A stretch of DNA of 64,000 nt from Piscicola geometra (lineage: Eukaryota > Annelida > Clitellata > Hirudinida > Piscicolidae), in contig OX030955.1 in assembly GCA_943735955.1 (NCBI GenBank), forward strand, positions 14,204,583 through 14,268,582, written 5' to 3'. Each line of letters starts with the position of its first letter. Within the stretch, counting starts at the first letter, position 1. The position numbers were made by a program, and so were the translations under genes. This document shows positions 9,940-21,800 of this stretch, piece after piece. Under the pieces are notes generated by a model. It did not search any database, was not told where the DNA came from, and saw only the letters and a program-made list of their open reading frames with translations.

Positions 9940-11240
9940 GGCATTTTGTTCAGCGTCGTTTCGGAAACTTTTGACACGCATAAAGCTTTACATACTGCTT
10001 CAGAGGGTTGGAGCTCGTAAAAGATGACTCTAAAGTTTCTTAAATAATTTGAATGAATTAAAATAAAAAGGATATAAAAAGTGGAAAAGTTGAAGCTGAT
10101 TCATTATAGCTTAATGCTGTTAAAATGGAGCAATGTTACATTTGTGTTCATGTGTTACATTGTAACATACACAGCATGAAGCTATAAATGTGAAATTTTT
10201 GCATTTCTATGTTTTTAATGCTAGAAAGGTTACATAAGAGGGTTTATTAAATCTAAAAACCATTAAACTTTAAGTATCAAGAAAACAACATTTCACTGCT
10301 AGGAAAGAAAATATATTTTTTAAAGAAAACTAGCGAGTTAGATTTAAAAATCGATAAAATTGCGTAACTGGAAACTTTAAAAAGTAATAAAAAGAGACAA
10401 AAAGTTTTGTTTCAGCAGGATTCTGAAAGAGTGTCGAAAAAGCATCTATCTGAACGGGATTATGAGAAGAAATAAGGAATGATACTTTAGAAATATAAAG
10501 AATAAAAATAGAAAGTCAGGAATAGAAAGTATATGAAGTAAAAGTTGAAATGATTTAGAGAAAAGTAAAAAAATCTATTAGATAAATATGACTTAATCCA
10601 TAAGAACGAAGAACCGTTAATTTTAAAAGTATTTTTGAGTACTATTAATAATAAAGAATGCTCAGCAGTATCGAATGCTGATGAATAATTTAAAATAAAA
10701 TTAAATAAAAAAAATCTGAAATTGAATCTTAAGTTTTCAAATAGAATCGAATCTCAAAATGCTCAAACTTCAAATCAAATCTTTAAATATTTAAATAGTC
10801 ATTTTTTACTTCTTTTTAAATACAGTCAGTAATAATCCCATTTCTAATGAAATTTGGGTCAAAAAAATAACAAATATTGAAATAAAAACAAATACATGAA
10901 GTTTATTTACTTGAAATTAATAAGGTTTCAATTAAGGAATTGTGCACATGTTATATAATATATTTTGAGTTATCAATTTAAAAAATTTTGTTAAAGAATT
11001 AAGTTCCTGTTTCATATTTTGAAGAAATTTTTTTTAAAAGTGATGAAAATAGGTTCTATTCTAATTAATTGGTGAAAAAAAGTCCCCCACCACACGAAAG
11101 CTTTAAAATAGTAGGGTTAGACGATATTCATTTATATAGTTTTCATTTGTTTCTAAAAGCCTTCAAAGGCTTATTCCTCGACCCTGCGAATTTAATCCTC
11201 TTAAACCTTTTTTGAACAATAAGAAATCTTTCCGACATGA
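9940..11240. other. AT-rich intergenic sequence
   Basis: About 1.3 kb of A/T-dominated sequence with no coding signal or clear repeat structure that I could identify. Confidence 0.5.
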
Positions 11241-11264
11241 ATCTTGTTTTCAGACATTATGGTG

Positions 11265-11425
11265 GGCCTTAGGGACTGGATATTGGGGAGGCTTGAGTCT
11301 TTCCAAGCCCCATTAAGTCAGCGCCTATTAATTATTAATTTCAGTCATAATTATATCGAGAATATTAATATGACTGAAATTAAAGTTAAGTACATAGGTT
11401 TTTGTTTTCCCCAAGCCTCTTTTTA
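11265..11425. repeat. Nested inverted repeats, MITE-like
   Basis: TTGGGGAGGCTTGAG (about 11284) is mirrored by CCCCAAGCCTC (about 11409), and inside it AATTTCAGTCATA pairs with TATGACTGAAATT (11338-11382). The nested stems suggest a decayed short foldback or MITE. No target duplication identified. Confidence 0.4.
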
Positions 11426-11692
11426 CGTATTTTGTTCACTTTTTGTTAACAGTTTTAATTTATTTTTTTCAAATATACATTTGTCTACTGAAACCGTATG
11501 TTTATTAATTAGCAAAACAAACTTTAGAATAAAATCAAAACACTGAGCTTTGCAATTTTATTAAAAGAATTTGGAAGTTTATGATAAATGTTAAATAGGA
11601 TTATGATTATGAGATTTATTACTTAACTGTTAAATCTTTATATCATTAAAGAGTGTATAACTTTTTTCCAAAATGTGCTCGATGGCACATGC

Positions 11693-12380
11693 TTATTCTT
11701 GGCACATGAAACACTTTTTAAGATCACACTTGAGATCATTCCACTTATCGTTGTCCCACATTTCTACGCAGTGTTCGCCGTGACTTTTTCCGTTTGGTTC
11801 GCCATGGTTCCAGTTCTGATAGGGTTCTCCACAGGAACTGATCGAGTACGTACATTGAGCAGGGTCGTAAGGACTTGCTATGCCACGAGAAGGCCAAATC
11901 CACTTTTCTTTGCATAACACGCCTCCAATCCAAAATCTACCACATTCACCTGGAAGCATTCAGATAATAATACAAACACTACTATCAATATTTGTAACCA
12001 TAAATCAAAATTAAGTTATGAGCTCATGAACAGAAAAATGCTGCTTCAGCTCACTCCCGAACAGTTGCTTCCTAGCTTTCTCCAAGGCTTTAGTGTCAGC
12101 ATCACTTAAGGCAGTTGCTAATTGACCCTTGTTTTCAATACAGAACTTTTGTGCATCATACCATGACTTCGTATCCTTCACACCCATGTAGCATTTCCCA
12201 TCAATTTCTTTATAACTTTCCGAACAATCTGTCGAATGGAATCTCAACTTACACGTTTTATTAAGGGATTTTATTTCTTAAGATGATTAGCAAGTGAATA
12301 ATAGAATGGTAACCTGCGTTGGCCTGGAGAGACGCCAGAAGAACACAAGCAAGACAAGCGATCAACTTGAAGGAGCTCAT
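11693..12380 (-). CDS. Secreted C-type lectin (single CTLD, EPN mannose-type), 3 exons, 165 aa
   Basis: Exons on the minus strand: 12380-12314, 12228-12055 and 11949-11693, phases 1 and 1, total 498 nt including TAA. The first exon encodes a signal peptide (MSSFKLIACLACVLLASLQANA). The rest is one C-type lectin domain: CSESYKEIDGKCY at the start, SWYDAQKFC, FWIGG, then the Ca2+/sugar site EPN (131-133) and WND (150-152), ending in KCDLKKCFMCQ. EPN plus WND is the mannose/glucose-binding signature of the family. Cysteines are in the usual positions, with extra cysteines in the long-loop region (CTYSISSCGE). Splice sites are GTTACC..AG, GTGAGC..AG. The likely role is secreted carbohydrate recognition such as innate immunity or mucus; that role is inference. 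It could only be something else within the CTLD superfamily. Confidence 0.92.
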
Positions 12381-12405
12381 GACTGCAGTGGAATGGTTTT
12401 AGAGA

Positions 12406-12415
12406 TTATATATAA
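12406..12415 (-). promoter_or_regulatory. TATA-like element before the lectin gene
   Basis: TTATATATAA lies about 26 bp upstream of the lectin ATG (minus strand). If used as a TATA box the transcript would start almost at the ATG, so either the leader is extremely short or an upstream non-coding exon exists. Confidence 0.3.
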
Positions 12416-12420
12416 TTGAA

Positions 12421-13684
12421 ATAAAATTATATTGCATATAAAAAATAAATCATCTTAAAAAATTGTATGTCTAACTGATGCTTCGGCTAACTTTTTTGAA
12501 CACTTGAATCCACAATGATGTTCTGAACTTGACAAGCAACTCAATGTGGTTATATATATCGTTTATGTTCTTAGTTGTATGTATTAGTTATATTTCTAAT
12601 TTCTAAGATTTGTTATTGTCATCATCGAGTAATCGTTATTTCTGTAGAATAAAATTATGGCTGCTTGAAACTTTCACGACGTGGGCTCAGAGAGCTTGAC
12701 GTCAGCATATTTTCATCATCGTTCTAGAACTATGAAATGGATTCTTGGTTTGTATTACTTTGGTGATGTTAGTTAGGTAACGTGTATTTTGATTTAAAAA
12801 ATAAAAGACTAGAATTTCTTCTTCCATCGTTTTTACCCGCTCAAATGATTTGATTTCCGAAAATGTTCTTGAAATGACAGTTTTTTTATACTGTGATTGG
12901 GATTGTGACGTGGGTTAATAATTTGTTGTCGATCCGTATGGGAATTTGATTGTGGTGATGTGGATTGTCAAATAATAATGTTTTTTTTATATATATTTTT
13001 ATTATATACTCATCTTTTGTTATAACAATTATTTCAACAGACTCTTTTTAATTTATGATTCATTTGTTTTTTTCTCGTAGGCAATCAATGTTTGCCTAGA
13101 ACGACAGATTTCTTTTACATGGCTTGCTATGGTGATGTGGATTGATAAAAAATTCAATTGGGTTGTGAAAGTGGGCTCATTTCGATGATCGAAATAGCCT
13201 TGATACTGATTAAGTATCTTGCAATGAAATTTAATTATCTTTTGATTTTTTCTCCAGTTTTTCAATATGCTACACCAGAAAAAATTCCATTAATTAAAAT
13301 ATATTTTATGATTGTTCGGAAGATTCATCACCTTCATGGAGAAAATACTTTCATTCATTTTTGGGAGAAGCAACGATAATCCACAGAGGGTTGATGATCA
13401 CATACAAGCCACTTAACGGATTCAATCAATCCTTCACAGGCATGAGTGCGTTTCCCAAAAAAATCTTTCCCTCTAAATCTAGATTCTATTAACGACTATG
13501 TGTCTTTCCATATTTAGGTTTTCAATCTTTAAAAAAACTTGCTTCAATAAAAATATAAAAATAAAATTAAAAAATATATATAATTTTTTGACCAAATTTT
13601 CATTTAGTGGTTTTTTGTATTTTTAATACTTTTTATTTATTAGCAAACAGCAATGAACAAATAAAAAAGAAATAAGATTAAAAA
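12421..13684. other. AT-rich intergenic sequence
   Basis: No coding region, RNA gene or clear element recognised. Confidence 0.5.
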
Positions 13685-13885
13685 AATTTAGATCATATTA
13701 AATAATCTAACACCGCCAACTTTTGGGTGGATTTACATAGTTAAGGGGTGGAATAGTAGGGTTAGGTTAAGGTTATTATTATAAATTACTTTTAGATGTT
13801 AAAAATCTTCAAACTCCGTCTCTTAACTACGTAAGTTAGTGGTGTTAGATTATTTAATTTGATCAAAAAATTTAAAGGCTGTCTT
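13685..13885. mobile_element. MITE with long terminal inverted repeats
   Basis: AAATAATCTAACACC near 13703-13717 is mirrored by GGTGTTAGATTATTT near 13838-13855, and the similarity extends outward through ATCA-containing A/T sequence and inward through CATAGTTAAG versus CTTAACTACG. About 200 bp, no coding capacity. Target duplication not resolved. Confidence 0.55.
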
Positions 13886-14627
13886 AAATTCTTAAAAGGA
13901 TTAATAAATCAAAATATTTTTTTTACTTTTGAAAAAAACTTTTTTCACCAAGTATATATTGACAAGCAGCTAATAATTGTGTACCTATGGACCAATTCTG
14001 TTTGAGGCTTTAAATCATCGATCCTTAAACACACTCTGTGGTTAAACGCTATTTTAATTAATTTTGGTTCATATTATTTTTAAAATAATTTCTTTATCCA
14101 ATGAAACTTGTTTAAGAAAATCATTAGATAGAAGTTTGATTTGGTGGTCAGGTATGAAAAGCTATGAAAAACAAATAATCGATTTTACTTGCCTAGTTGC
14201 GTGTGAGACTTCTAAATGATTTGAATGGTGCTTTTCACATTAAAAGTCAATTCATATATAAAAAAAGTTATATTTAATATATTTTACTGTGTTAAGAAGA
14301 CAATAATAGTAATTATTAAATTTTTTCCAATATTTTGTTTTCTATAATTTAAAACTGAATGGCAAGATTTAAATTGCGCAGTAAGCGATGTTTCCAACAA
14401 ACAGTCACTCTCTTATTTACAAATTATAAATTAATTAAATTTAAATATATTACATACCTATAATTATAATTATCTATTAACTAAATTCATTCTGACTAAG
14501 TTTTAAACTATTAATTGTTTATACATTTTAGTCAAGACTGGTTTCGTCTGTGTAAAAAAATTGATCTTTTTATATTTTTTAATTAATTCATGTTATAATT
14601 ATAAGTTTAAGATAAAATGCAGTAACT

Positions 14628-15078
14628 AAAAATGAAGATCTTCTTATGGTATAAAACATGGTTCTATTTTCACCAAATAAATTATTTTATACAATTATTG
14701 GAAAATGTTGATTTAAATATAGAATTGTTATTAGATAAATGCTGCACATCACTATTATAACTCATCATTTTGTTATGATAGGAAATTATTGATAACATTT
14801 TATAAACAATTTGCAATCCCTAATCAATATCGAAAATGGAGATCTTGTCATGGCTTAAAACAAGATTTTTCATTTTATAAATTTTTAATGAATTTAGTTT
14901 AAAATGGTTTATTTAAATATAGAAAATTGATTATGTTTTTTAACAAAACATTTACTTTTCTTATAACTAGATAAATATAGCGCATCACCATTATAATCAT
15001 CCTTCTCATCATTTTGTTATGCTAGGAAATGTTTGCTAACTTTTCATAAACATGTTTGCAATCACCTAATCAATACGC
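14628..15078. repeat. Diverged tandem duplication, two ~210-240-bp units
   Basis: Unit 1 (about 14628-14832) and unit 2 (about 14834-15078) share GGAGATCTT/GAAGATCTT, ATTTAAATATAGAA, CATCA(C)CATTATAA, CATCATTTTGTTATG(A/C)TAGGAAAT, TTTGCAATC and CCTAATCAATA in the same order. Non-coding, AT-rich. Confidence 0.6.
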
Positions 15079-15445
15079 AGCTACATGAAGCCACAGAAAT
15101 AAGTAGTCCCTTAATATTGGCATACATTGGAGTTGGTTTTGTTACCCATCAAGAATTAAAATTAAATAATCTCATTTGTTTTAAGATGTATTAGTATTAT
15201 TAAAATATTTTAATCTAAATTCTTCTTATGAAGATTTATTTTTTAAAGTATATTATCTGAACTAATTGTTCTCGATATCAGACATCATTCGTAAACTCAT
15301 TTTTAAGCATGAAATTAACTTCTACAAACTCGTTCAGTGAATGGCTCTTTTTTCTATGAAACTTCATTTTTCGAGTCATTGAGATGCTGCTCAAGTTGCT
15401 GCAAAGTGACGCCTCCATGCGGAAAGAACCTGGACATGGCGTATC

Positions 15446-15470
15446 CAGGGGCGGAGCAAGCTGCCCCCTT
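15446..15470. mobile_element. hAT-type terminus CAGGGGCGGAGC
   Basis: CAGGGGCGGAGCAAG resembles the common CAGGGGCGG terminus of animal hAT elements. No matching partner end was found nearby, so this is probably a truncated copy. Confidence 0.35.
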
Positions 15471-15586
15471 TTTTATTACTTGGAAAAGTTTTACTAAGAA
15501 GCAAAATTTAAACAACTACTATTTGAGTACATACTCACAAATAGCATAATAACAATGAGTTACCTTTGCTGTAAATATACTCTCCG

Positions 15587-15902
15587 TGGCAGGATAACAA
15601 CACTGAAAAAGTCTAAAATTTAAATCTTTTGAATATTTTACATGGTTAAACAAATCGTTAAAATGTTCTTACATTTTGAAAATATCAAATAAAATAAAAT
15701 AAATTTTAATATCATGAAAATAGAATAAAATCTAGGCATCCTTAATTATCTATAATTTACAGCATTAATTTTTTCCGGTAATTTATTAATTTATAATAAT
15801 TGACTAATAATTAAGCAGCACAAAAGCTCCAGTATCATAATCATATTTAATTTTGAAAATTCTGACAAGTATGTCATCTTGCCCCGACCATCATGCCCCG
15901 AA
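15587..15902. mobile_element. MITE-like element with GGGGCAAGATGAC motif, copy 2
   Basis: Body closely parallels 5840-6110 (AACACT..AAAAAG, TTGAATATTTTAC, ATCAAATAAAAT, CTATAATTTACA, ACTAATAATTAA). It ends in GTCATCTTGCCCCGAC and CATGCCCCGA, the reverse complement of the family's terminal motif. Confidence 0.6.
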
Positions 15903-16159
15903 CTGCTTAGTTACAAATTTTCGTTTTTACTGCCAAGTCAACTAATTGATCACTATTTATGTTAATAGGTAGTAATATAAATAAACTAACAATATTTAAA
16001 AAATTCAAACGAAATATGTTACCTAATTCTGCAGCAGAACTTATTTAAACGTGCATTAAAGTTATAACGTGACAATCAAAGCTTCACAACTAAAACAAAA
16101 ACAGTGATTTCAGCGTTTGCATAATATTATTCAACGAAGGGGAGGTAGGAGAGCCAGTA

Positions 16160-16355
16160 GTGTTTGTTTCATGCTCTTAACTAGTGAAAAACTTAAGACT
16201 TGGTTGCGTGCACCTATGACACAGCCTCGCTTGAATTCACTGGCCGTTTGTCATGCACATCAGGATATACTTAACAGTCTGGATTAAAAAGGTTAGCAGA
16301 AGAATTTGCGAGTCAGTCAGACATACGAAGAAGTCTTTTTGGAAATTGGAGTAAA
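16160..16355 (+). pseudogene. hAT transposase C-terminal relic
   Basis: The plus-strand frame reads LLTSEKLKTWLRAPMTQPRL then NSLAVCHAHQDILNSLD. This is the pattern of the hAT dimerisation region (KTWLRxTMxxxRLxxLAxLxxHxDI). It is followed by a shifted frame EEFASQSDIRRSLFGNWS. No complete element is recognisable. Confidence 0.6.
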
Positions 16356-16832
16356 CGAGCTGTGGGGAGAGGGCAAGAGGACAGGCAGAGAGGGTATTTT
16401 ATGTTATCTAAATATACACTGTGAGCAAAAAAAAATTCCCAATGTATACTTTGGCAAATTTAAATCTATTTGTAATTTTTTAAACTATTTGACTCAGAAA
16501 TGAATAGAAAACAAGATGTTATAAAATTTATTTGATGGGTTGATGGCTAATTGTAATTGAATTTATATAGATGACAACTAATAAAAGGTACTGAAATCAC
16601 TATTTTTTTTTTCAAACCGCTCAAAGTGGCAATAGGAAAGTATTTTTATTGAGTATCAAACTTTTTTTTCTAAATGTTTGGTGATAAAAATATTAGTAGT
16701 TGATACAAAAATAATTTGCACTACAGCAAACAATACTAAATAGTATCGCTTTTACTGTATTGGTCGATACCGGTTCTTTGATTTCAACCCTGGGGAGGAC
16801 CCCCCAAGATTTTCCGCAGATCACCACCCCTA

Positions 16833-16915
16833 CTGAGAAGCACTGTTAGTGAAAACTGATTCAATTGATTGGCCATGTTGAGTATTCATTGTCAATGGAT
16901 TTCAGCAAAAAACTA
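16833..16915 (+). pseudogene. Second hAT transposase relic
   Basis: With two stops it reads LRSTVSEN, FN, LAMLSIHCQWISAKN. It matches the same region as the minus-strand relic at 61620-61870 (LRGTVSENRLNGWVMLSFHRQ), so both derive from one transposon lineage. Confidence 0.5.
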
Positions 16916-17557
16916 AAACAGTGTAGTGTGGGCGGCAGAAATATTTATAACTTTGTCTTCAAAAAAGGAAAAGAAAACTCTATAAGATTGCTTTGAAACG
17001 CGAGGATCAATGGTCCAGAATAATGACCAAACATGAAAACGGTAAACTAATAAGTTTATTATAAATATCCAAATTAATGTAGCAATAGACATCATTAATG
17101 AGAACTATGAGTTTGTTTGTAATTTTTTATGAGCAAACCCGTTCGAGGCTTTATCAATCAATCAAATACATTTTTATATATTCGTCAAACTTATTTGAAA
17201 GAACTGTTAAATTATTATTTACTGTAATAGTTATCAGTGCGGCACAGTGTTATTTTCGTAACGAAAACGAAAACGAAAATTCTGAATAATCGTTCCACGA
17301 AAACGAAAATAAAAACTAAATTTATTTTCAAAACGAAAACGGAAATAAAAACTATAATTATTTCCAAAACGAAACTGAAATAAAACCTATAATTATTTTC
17401 AAAACGAAAATTAAATAAATTTCAAAGTATGCCATAATATGTAAATGAATAATTTATATAAAAAATATATGTCTATATTATAAACATTTTCTTTGGGCTT
17501 TATGAAAGTAGCGCCATTTATAAGACGTTATTTTATTACCGCTCCGCTTTGTCAATT

Positions 17558-17807
17558 GGTTATAGGTGAACTGCACGCAAAAGAATGCACAGAGCATGTG
17601 TAAAATGCACGTTTGATTTTACACGTATCTTCTTGAAATGCGATTTTTCTGAAAACCCTAACCCTAACTCTAACCCTAACCCTAATCCTAACCCTAACCT
17701 TAACCCTAAATTTACGTTTTTTCTGTAAAAAAGAAGATACGTGTAAAATCAAACGTGCATTTTACACATGCTCTGTGCATTCTTTTGCGTGCAGTTCACC
17801 TATAACC
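17558..17807. mobile_element. Telomere-cored foldback element 1, 9-bp TSD TTGTCAATT
   Basis: A 250-bp near-palindrome. Arms of ~75 bp start GGTTATAGGTGAACTGCAC and end in the exact reverse complement. The centre (about 17655-17711) holds about nine CCCTAA-like telomeric repeats with a few variants. TTGTCAATT is duplicated at 17549-17557 and 17808-17816. The sister hAT-B copy at 27701 has only one copy of that site (AATTGACAAAG near 28111), i.e. the empty target. A 9-bp duplication and long inverted arms fit foldback/Mutator-like elements; that classification is inference. Confidence 0.88.
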
Positions 17808-18006
17808 TTGTCAATTAAATTATCACTTATTTTAATCGTAAATTTGTTATTATATTTCAAATTTGTTATTACTCAATAATTTACGTACTCAATTCTTATA
17901 ATATTTCAATTGACTGTTAATTTTAAAAACTCATTTGTTGTTAATACAAAGTTCTCTTTTACTGTTTAATGTTATGATCAATTAATTTTTTTAGATATAA
18001 AAAAAT

Positions 18007-18242
18007 GGTTGTAGGTTAACTGCACCCGCGCTGCATGTGTTAAATGCAATTTTTCTTTTGCGCGTTCCTTTTTTTTTTACAGAAAAACGTTAATTTAGGG
18101 TTAAGTTTAGGGTTAGGATTAGGGTTAGGGTTAGAGTTAGGGTTAGGATTAGGGTTTTCAGAAAAATCGCATTTTAAGAAGAAAAGCGCAAAAGAAAAGG
18201 TGCATTTAACACATGAAGCGCGGGTGCAGTTAACCTACAACC
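18007..18242. mobile_element. Telomere-cored foldback element 2, 9-bp TSD TAAAAAAAT
   Basis: A 236-bp near-palindrome starting GGTTGTAGGTTAACTGCACC and ending in its reverse complement. The core (about 18098-18153) is TTAGGG-like repeats, so it lies in the opposite orientation to element 1. TAAAAAAAT flanks it at 17998-18006 and 18243-18251; the sister hAT-B copy shows a single ATTTTTTTA at about 27923-27931. Arms are related to but diverged from element 1 (shared GGTT.TAGGT.AACTGCAC ends). Confidence 0.88.
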
Positions 18243-18574
18243 TAAAAAAATAGTTTTTAATGTTGTAAATTAATATATTTTCAAAACTAAAATAAAAATA
18301 AAAACTTTAATTATTTTCAAAACTGAAACGAAAATAAAAACTTTAATTATTTTCAAAAAGAAAACGAAAATAAAAACTATAATTAATTCCAAAACGAAAC
18401 TGAAATAAAAACTATAATTATTTTATGAAACAAAAATAACACTGGTGCGGCACTGCCAGTGCCGCTTTATTCACAGAAAATAATTAGTTCACCGAAATTC
18501 AGTCTTTTTTGTTCTAATGATTCTGAGGTGCTAAAGTTGAAGTTGTTATTACAACATTTATAAGTTGGTCAAAA

Positions 18575-18631
18575 CAATCAATCAATTAAATACATTTCTA
18601 TAGCGCTCTTTCATGAAATTCGCCTATAAGT
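18575..18631 (+). mobile_element. ~60-bp micro-element, copy 2 (partial)
   Basis: CAATCAATCAATTAAATACA then TTTCTATAGCGCTCTTTCAT; the distal half of the hairpin is missing or decayed. Same unit as 7643-7701 and 43261-43319. Confidence 0.45.
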
Positions 18632-18874
18632 TATAGGCATATATATATAGTATATTATTATAGGTATATGGTTATAGGTAATAGTCTTTATTTCTGGTCT
18701 GATCTGACTTTAAAAAATATTTGTAAAAAAATAAATATTTTTAGAGACACTGATTCTTTATTTTAAAACTAATAATAATGAGTAAAATATCTTTAATGTC
18801 GTTATCTTAAAAAGGATGTTTGTCTATCATAGAATATCGCTCAAATTCATGCGGTTTTTCTAGCTGTTCAAAAA

Positions 18875-21800
18875 ATGACGGTCATCAAGTATTATCAGCT
18901 TCCTGGTTTGACACCTGTTGAGTTGAAGAGGTGTGAGAATAAGTTGATTAGAGTGCTTGAAAAAGAAAATATTCCAGGTAATGGCTTTAAAGCTTTTGTG
19001 AAAACTCAAAGCTGTTACTACATCGACACTAAGAAAGACGGTATTCACATTTTCCATAAACTTTGAACTTATGTAGTTTTAATGATTTAGCATTTTAATT
19101 TTAAAATTATTTATCCGTTATTTGTGTGAATTATAATATCACAACTAGAATTGTCTTTTCTCAACATCAAACTCCTATTGCACTTTTTCACACAGCACTT
19201 TCTCTAGCCGAAGAGGAAGTTATACTGTGGATTTTGAAGTGTCCGTTTGGTGGCAGGGAAATCTCGAAAGATAGCTTCATCACCAGCAAGGATGTATTTG
19301 AGATAGGGCCAAGGTGAGCTAAGTGAAGATAAATATGTGTAGTTTATTGTAGAAAAATATGCTGATTAAATTGTTAAAATTGTAATTTTTTTAAAAGACA
19401 ACTTATCTAAATAGCATATGTTAGTTTGACTTTTCCTACAACAAGCATTGAACACTTACAGGTTGAACTTCAGCACGGCCTTTTCAACCAATGCAGTTTC
19501 CATCTGCCACTCAGTCAACCTCAAGGACATCTCACGCATAGAAAAGTCAACCCACTACGTAGTGTCAATCAGTGTCGACAACAAGATTCATTCAATCAAT
19601 GCAGATCTTCACTCAAAAATCACTGCCTGTCTCCACGACAAGATGACTGAGATGGTTTACTCAGCACCAATAACCTCGTTTGACTTACATGTCTCACCTG
19701 ACCCTGTTTTCGAAGTTGACTTGCTTGGAGAGGGCAAGATTGCTCTGGAAAAGACCAGCAAGAAACTGGGTATGCGCCACTACATGTTTAAAAAAACATT
19801 TTTTTATTTTATGATTGATTTTGAAAATGGGATGAAATGGTTTGCCATGACCTGATGAGGCTGGAATTAAATTGTTTGGGTATTCAGAATTTTTTATGTG
19901 GAGAAGAAAACTGAGATGAAACAGACATGTTTCACTTTTTGAGGTAAAATAATTGAAGCCTATATAAATCAAAAAAAGATGATGGAGATGATGATTATGA
20001 TGGTTTTTTTTTTAATAATTAATTTCTAGTGTTGCTAGAATGCATTTTAAATAACGTGCATGTTAAATACAACCTTTAATTATTTCAACCACACAACAAA
20101 CACAACCCACCTCACAGGTCTGAGCTTCGACTCCTGGGACATCGACTTCTACAGTCAACTTTTCCTTCAGAACCTCCAAAGAAACCCCACTAGTGTTGAG
20201 TGTTTCGACCTCGCACAGTCTAACAGGTCGGTTTGAGGACGAGGATCTTCTTTTGCATAATTCAGATTTTGCATATTTTGTTTAATGCTTAAGCGTTTAT
20301 TGACAGTGTTGATTATAAAGTTTTAATTGAATTGATTTAGTTTTTTTCTGAATAGTTGAACTGATTCTTACTAACATATTGAGGATGAGTATAATGATGA
20401 AGAGGGGGAGGGGGGTGATGATAATAATAATGATGATGATGACGACTAAAGTTCTTGGTTCTACAGCTCAGCTTCCAATTAACAACGCTAAAAACTTTTA
20501 TCCCTCCATAACTCACTGCCCATCTTTCCCTATTTATTTATCTTCTTTCCAATCTTCCATCCAACCTCTCTTCTCATCTTTTTATTTATTTGCAATCTCG
20601 TCCTGTCGCGAAAAAAAGGCCTCCTAACCTAACCTAACCTATGCGCCCGCTCGATGATGATGATGATGACGTCCCATCTGCACCATCCCAACCAACCTCC
20701 ATCTCTCCCGTCCCACCCACCACCTCCATCTCTCCCGTCCCACCCACCATCTCCATCCCTCCATCGATTCACAGCGAGCACTGCAGGCATTGGTACTTCA
20801 AAGGCGTCTTCTTCATCGACGGCCAGCAGCAAGCCACCTCGCTTCTTGACATGGTGATCGACACGCAACTGCACACCAACCAGAACAACGTCATCAAGTT
20901 CTCCGACAATAGCAGGTGCGGCATTTTCGGATTGTTGTGGGAAGGAAGTTAAGTTGTCGTGCCGCGTTGGAAGAGGTCTCTTGGCCTCTTATCTCTGCCT
21001 GTTCGATGATGATGATGATGATGATGACTATCACCATAACTCACACGAAAACTTAATTTTTCATGACTACCACACGAATCTTCAGTGCGATCAGGGGCTT
21101 TCAAGTGAGGCAACTTGTGCCTTCAGAGGTGGGAAAGCCTTCTGCATTCTGTCTGCCCCCTCCATCTCCCACACACATCGTCTTCACTGCCGAGACCCAC
21201 AACTTTCCAACTGGTTAGTTGCTTCGGTTAGAATGGTTCTATTACTTTTGTTATCAATGATGTGCAATTATCTTGTGAAAACCCAGCACGTCTATATTTT
21301 TTCAACTAGCCTCTATCGACCACCATCACACTTCAACTCCCAACAATACCACATTCAAACCCATCTCTATGACCTTCATCATCACCAACACTACCGCTCC
21401 TACACTCACCATCATCTCTAAAACTCCCACCACCACTTTTCACCACTTTTGTGGCTTTGAAGCTCGTCCGGGTTTACGCCATATCAATAATATTCTTCGT
21501 TTCATTGTATTATATCGTATCTTTTTGATCTCCACCATTGTCACCAACACGTTAATAATAGCTGGCGAGCGGGTTGGCTTAGATGGTAAAGTCGTTGGAC
21601 CTGCAACTTAAAGGTCGCTAGTTTGAATCCCTGTTCAGCCAACCGTGAGCTATTATATGCCTAGTGTATATAATGTGGGGTTTCACGACTTATGTCGTGT
21701 GAGTGGCGCCTCAGTTGCGTGCCTTGGCGCATTATAAATAGGCATTATTAATATTTATTTATTGTCTTATATTGTATTTCTACCACCACCACCACCACTA

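Larger units (their letters stand above)
17245..18444. mobile_element. hAT-like non-autonomous element family B, copy 1, 8-bp TSD GTGCGGCA
   Basis: Terminal inverted repeats CAGTGTTATTTTCG / AATAACACTG, flanked by identical GTGCGGCA at 17237-17244 and 18445-18452. Both ends carry CGAAAACGAAAA-type subterminal repeats in inverted orientation. The 1,200-bp length exceeds the sister copy at 27701-28387 (687 bp) almost exactly by the two foldback insertions at 17558-17807 and 18007-18242 plus their duplications. No coding capacity. Confidence 0.88.

Noticed and set aside
17640..17715. A genuine chromosome end or fused telomere
   Set aside because: The telomere-like repeats are degenerate, only about nine units, and lie in the centre of a mobile foldback element with a target duplication.
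20629..20641. AACCT repeats as an arthropod-type telomere trace
   Set aside because: Only three units, inside a short dispersed repeat that recurs in another intron with altered sequence.
21563..21640. Functional tRNA gene
   Set aside because: A and B boxes are present, but cloverleaf pairing is incomplete and the unit recurs with the same non-tRNA body and tail, so it is a SINE.
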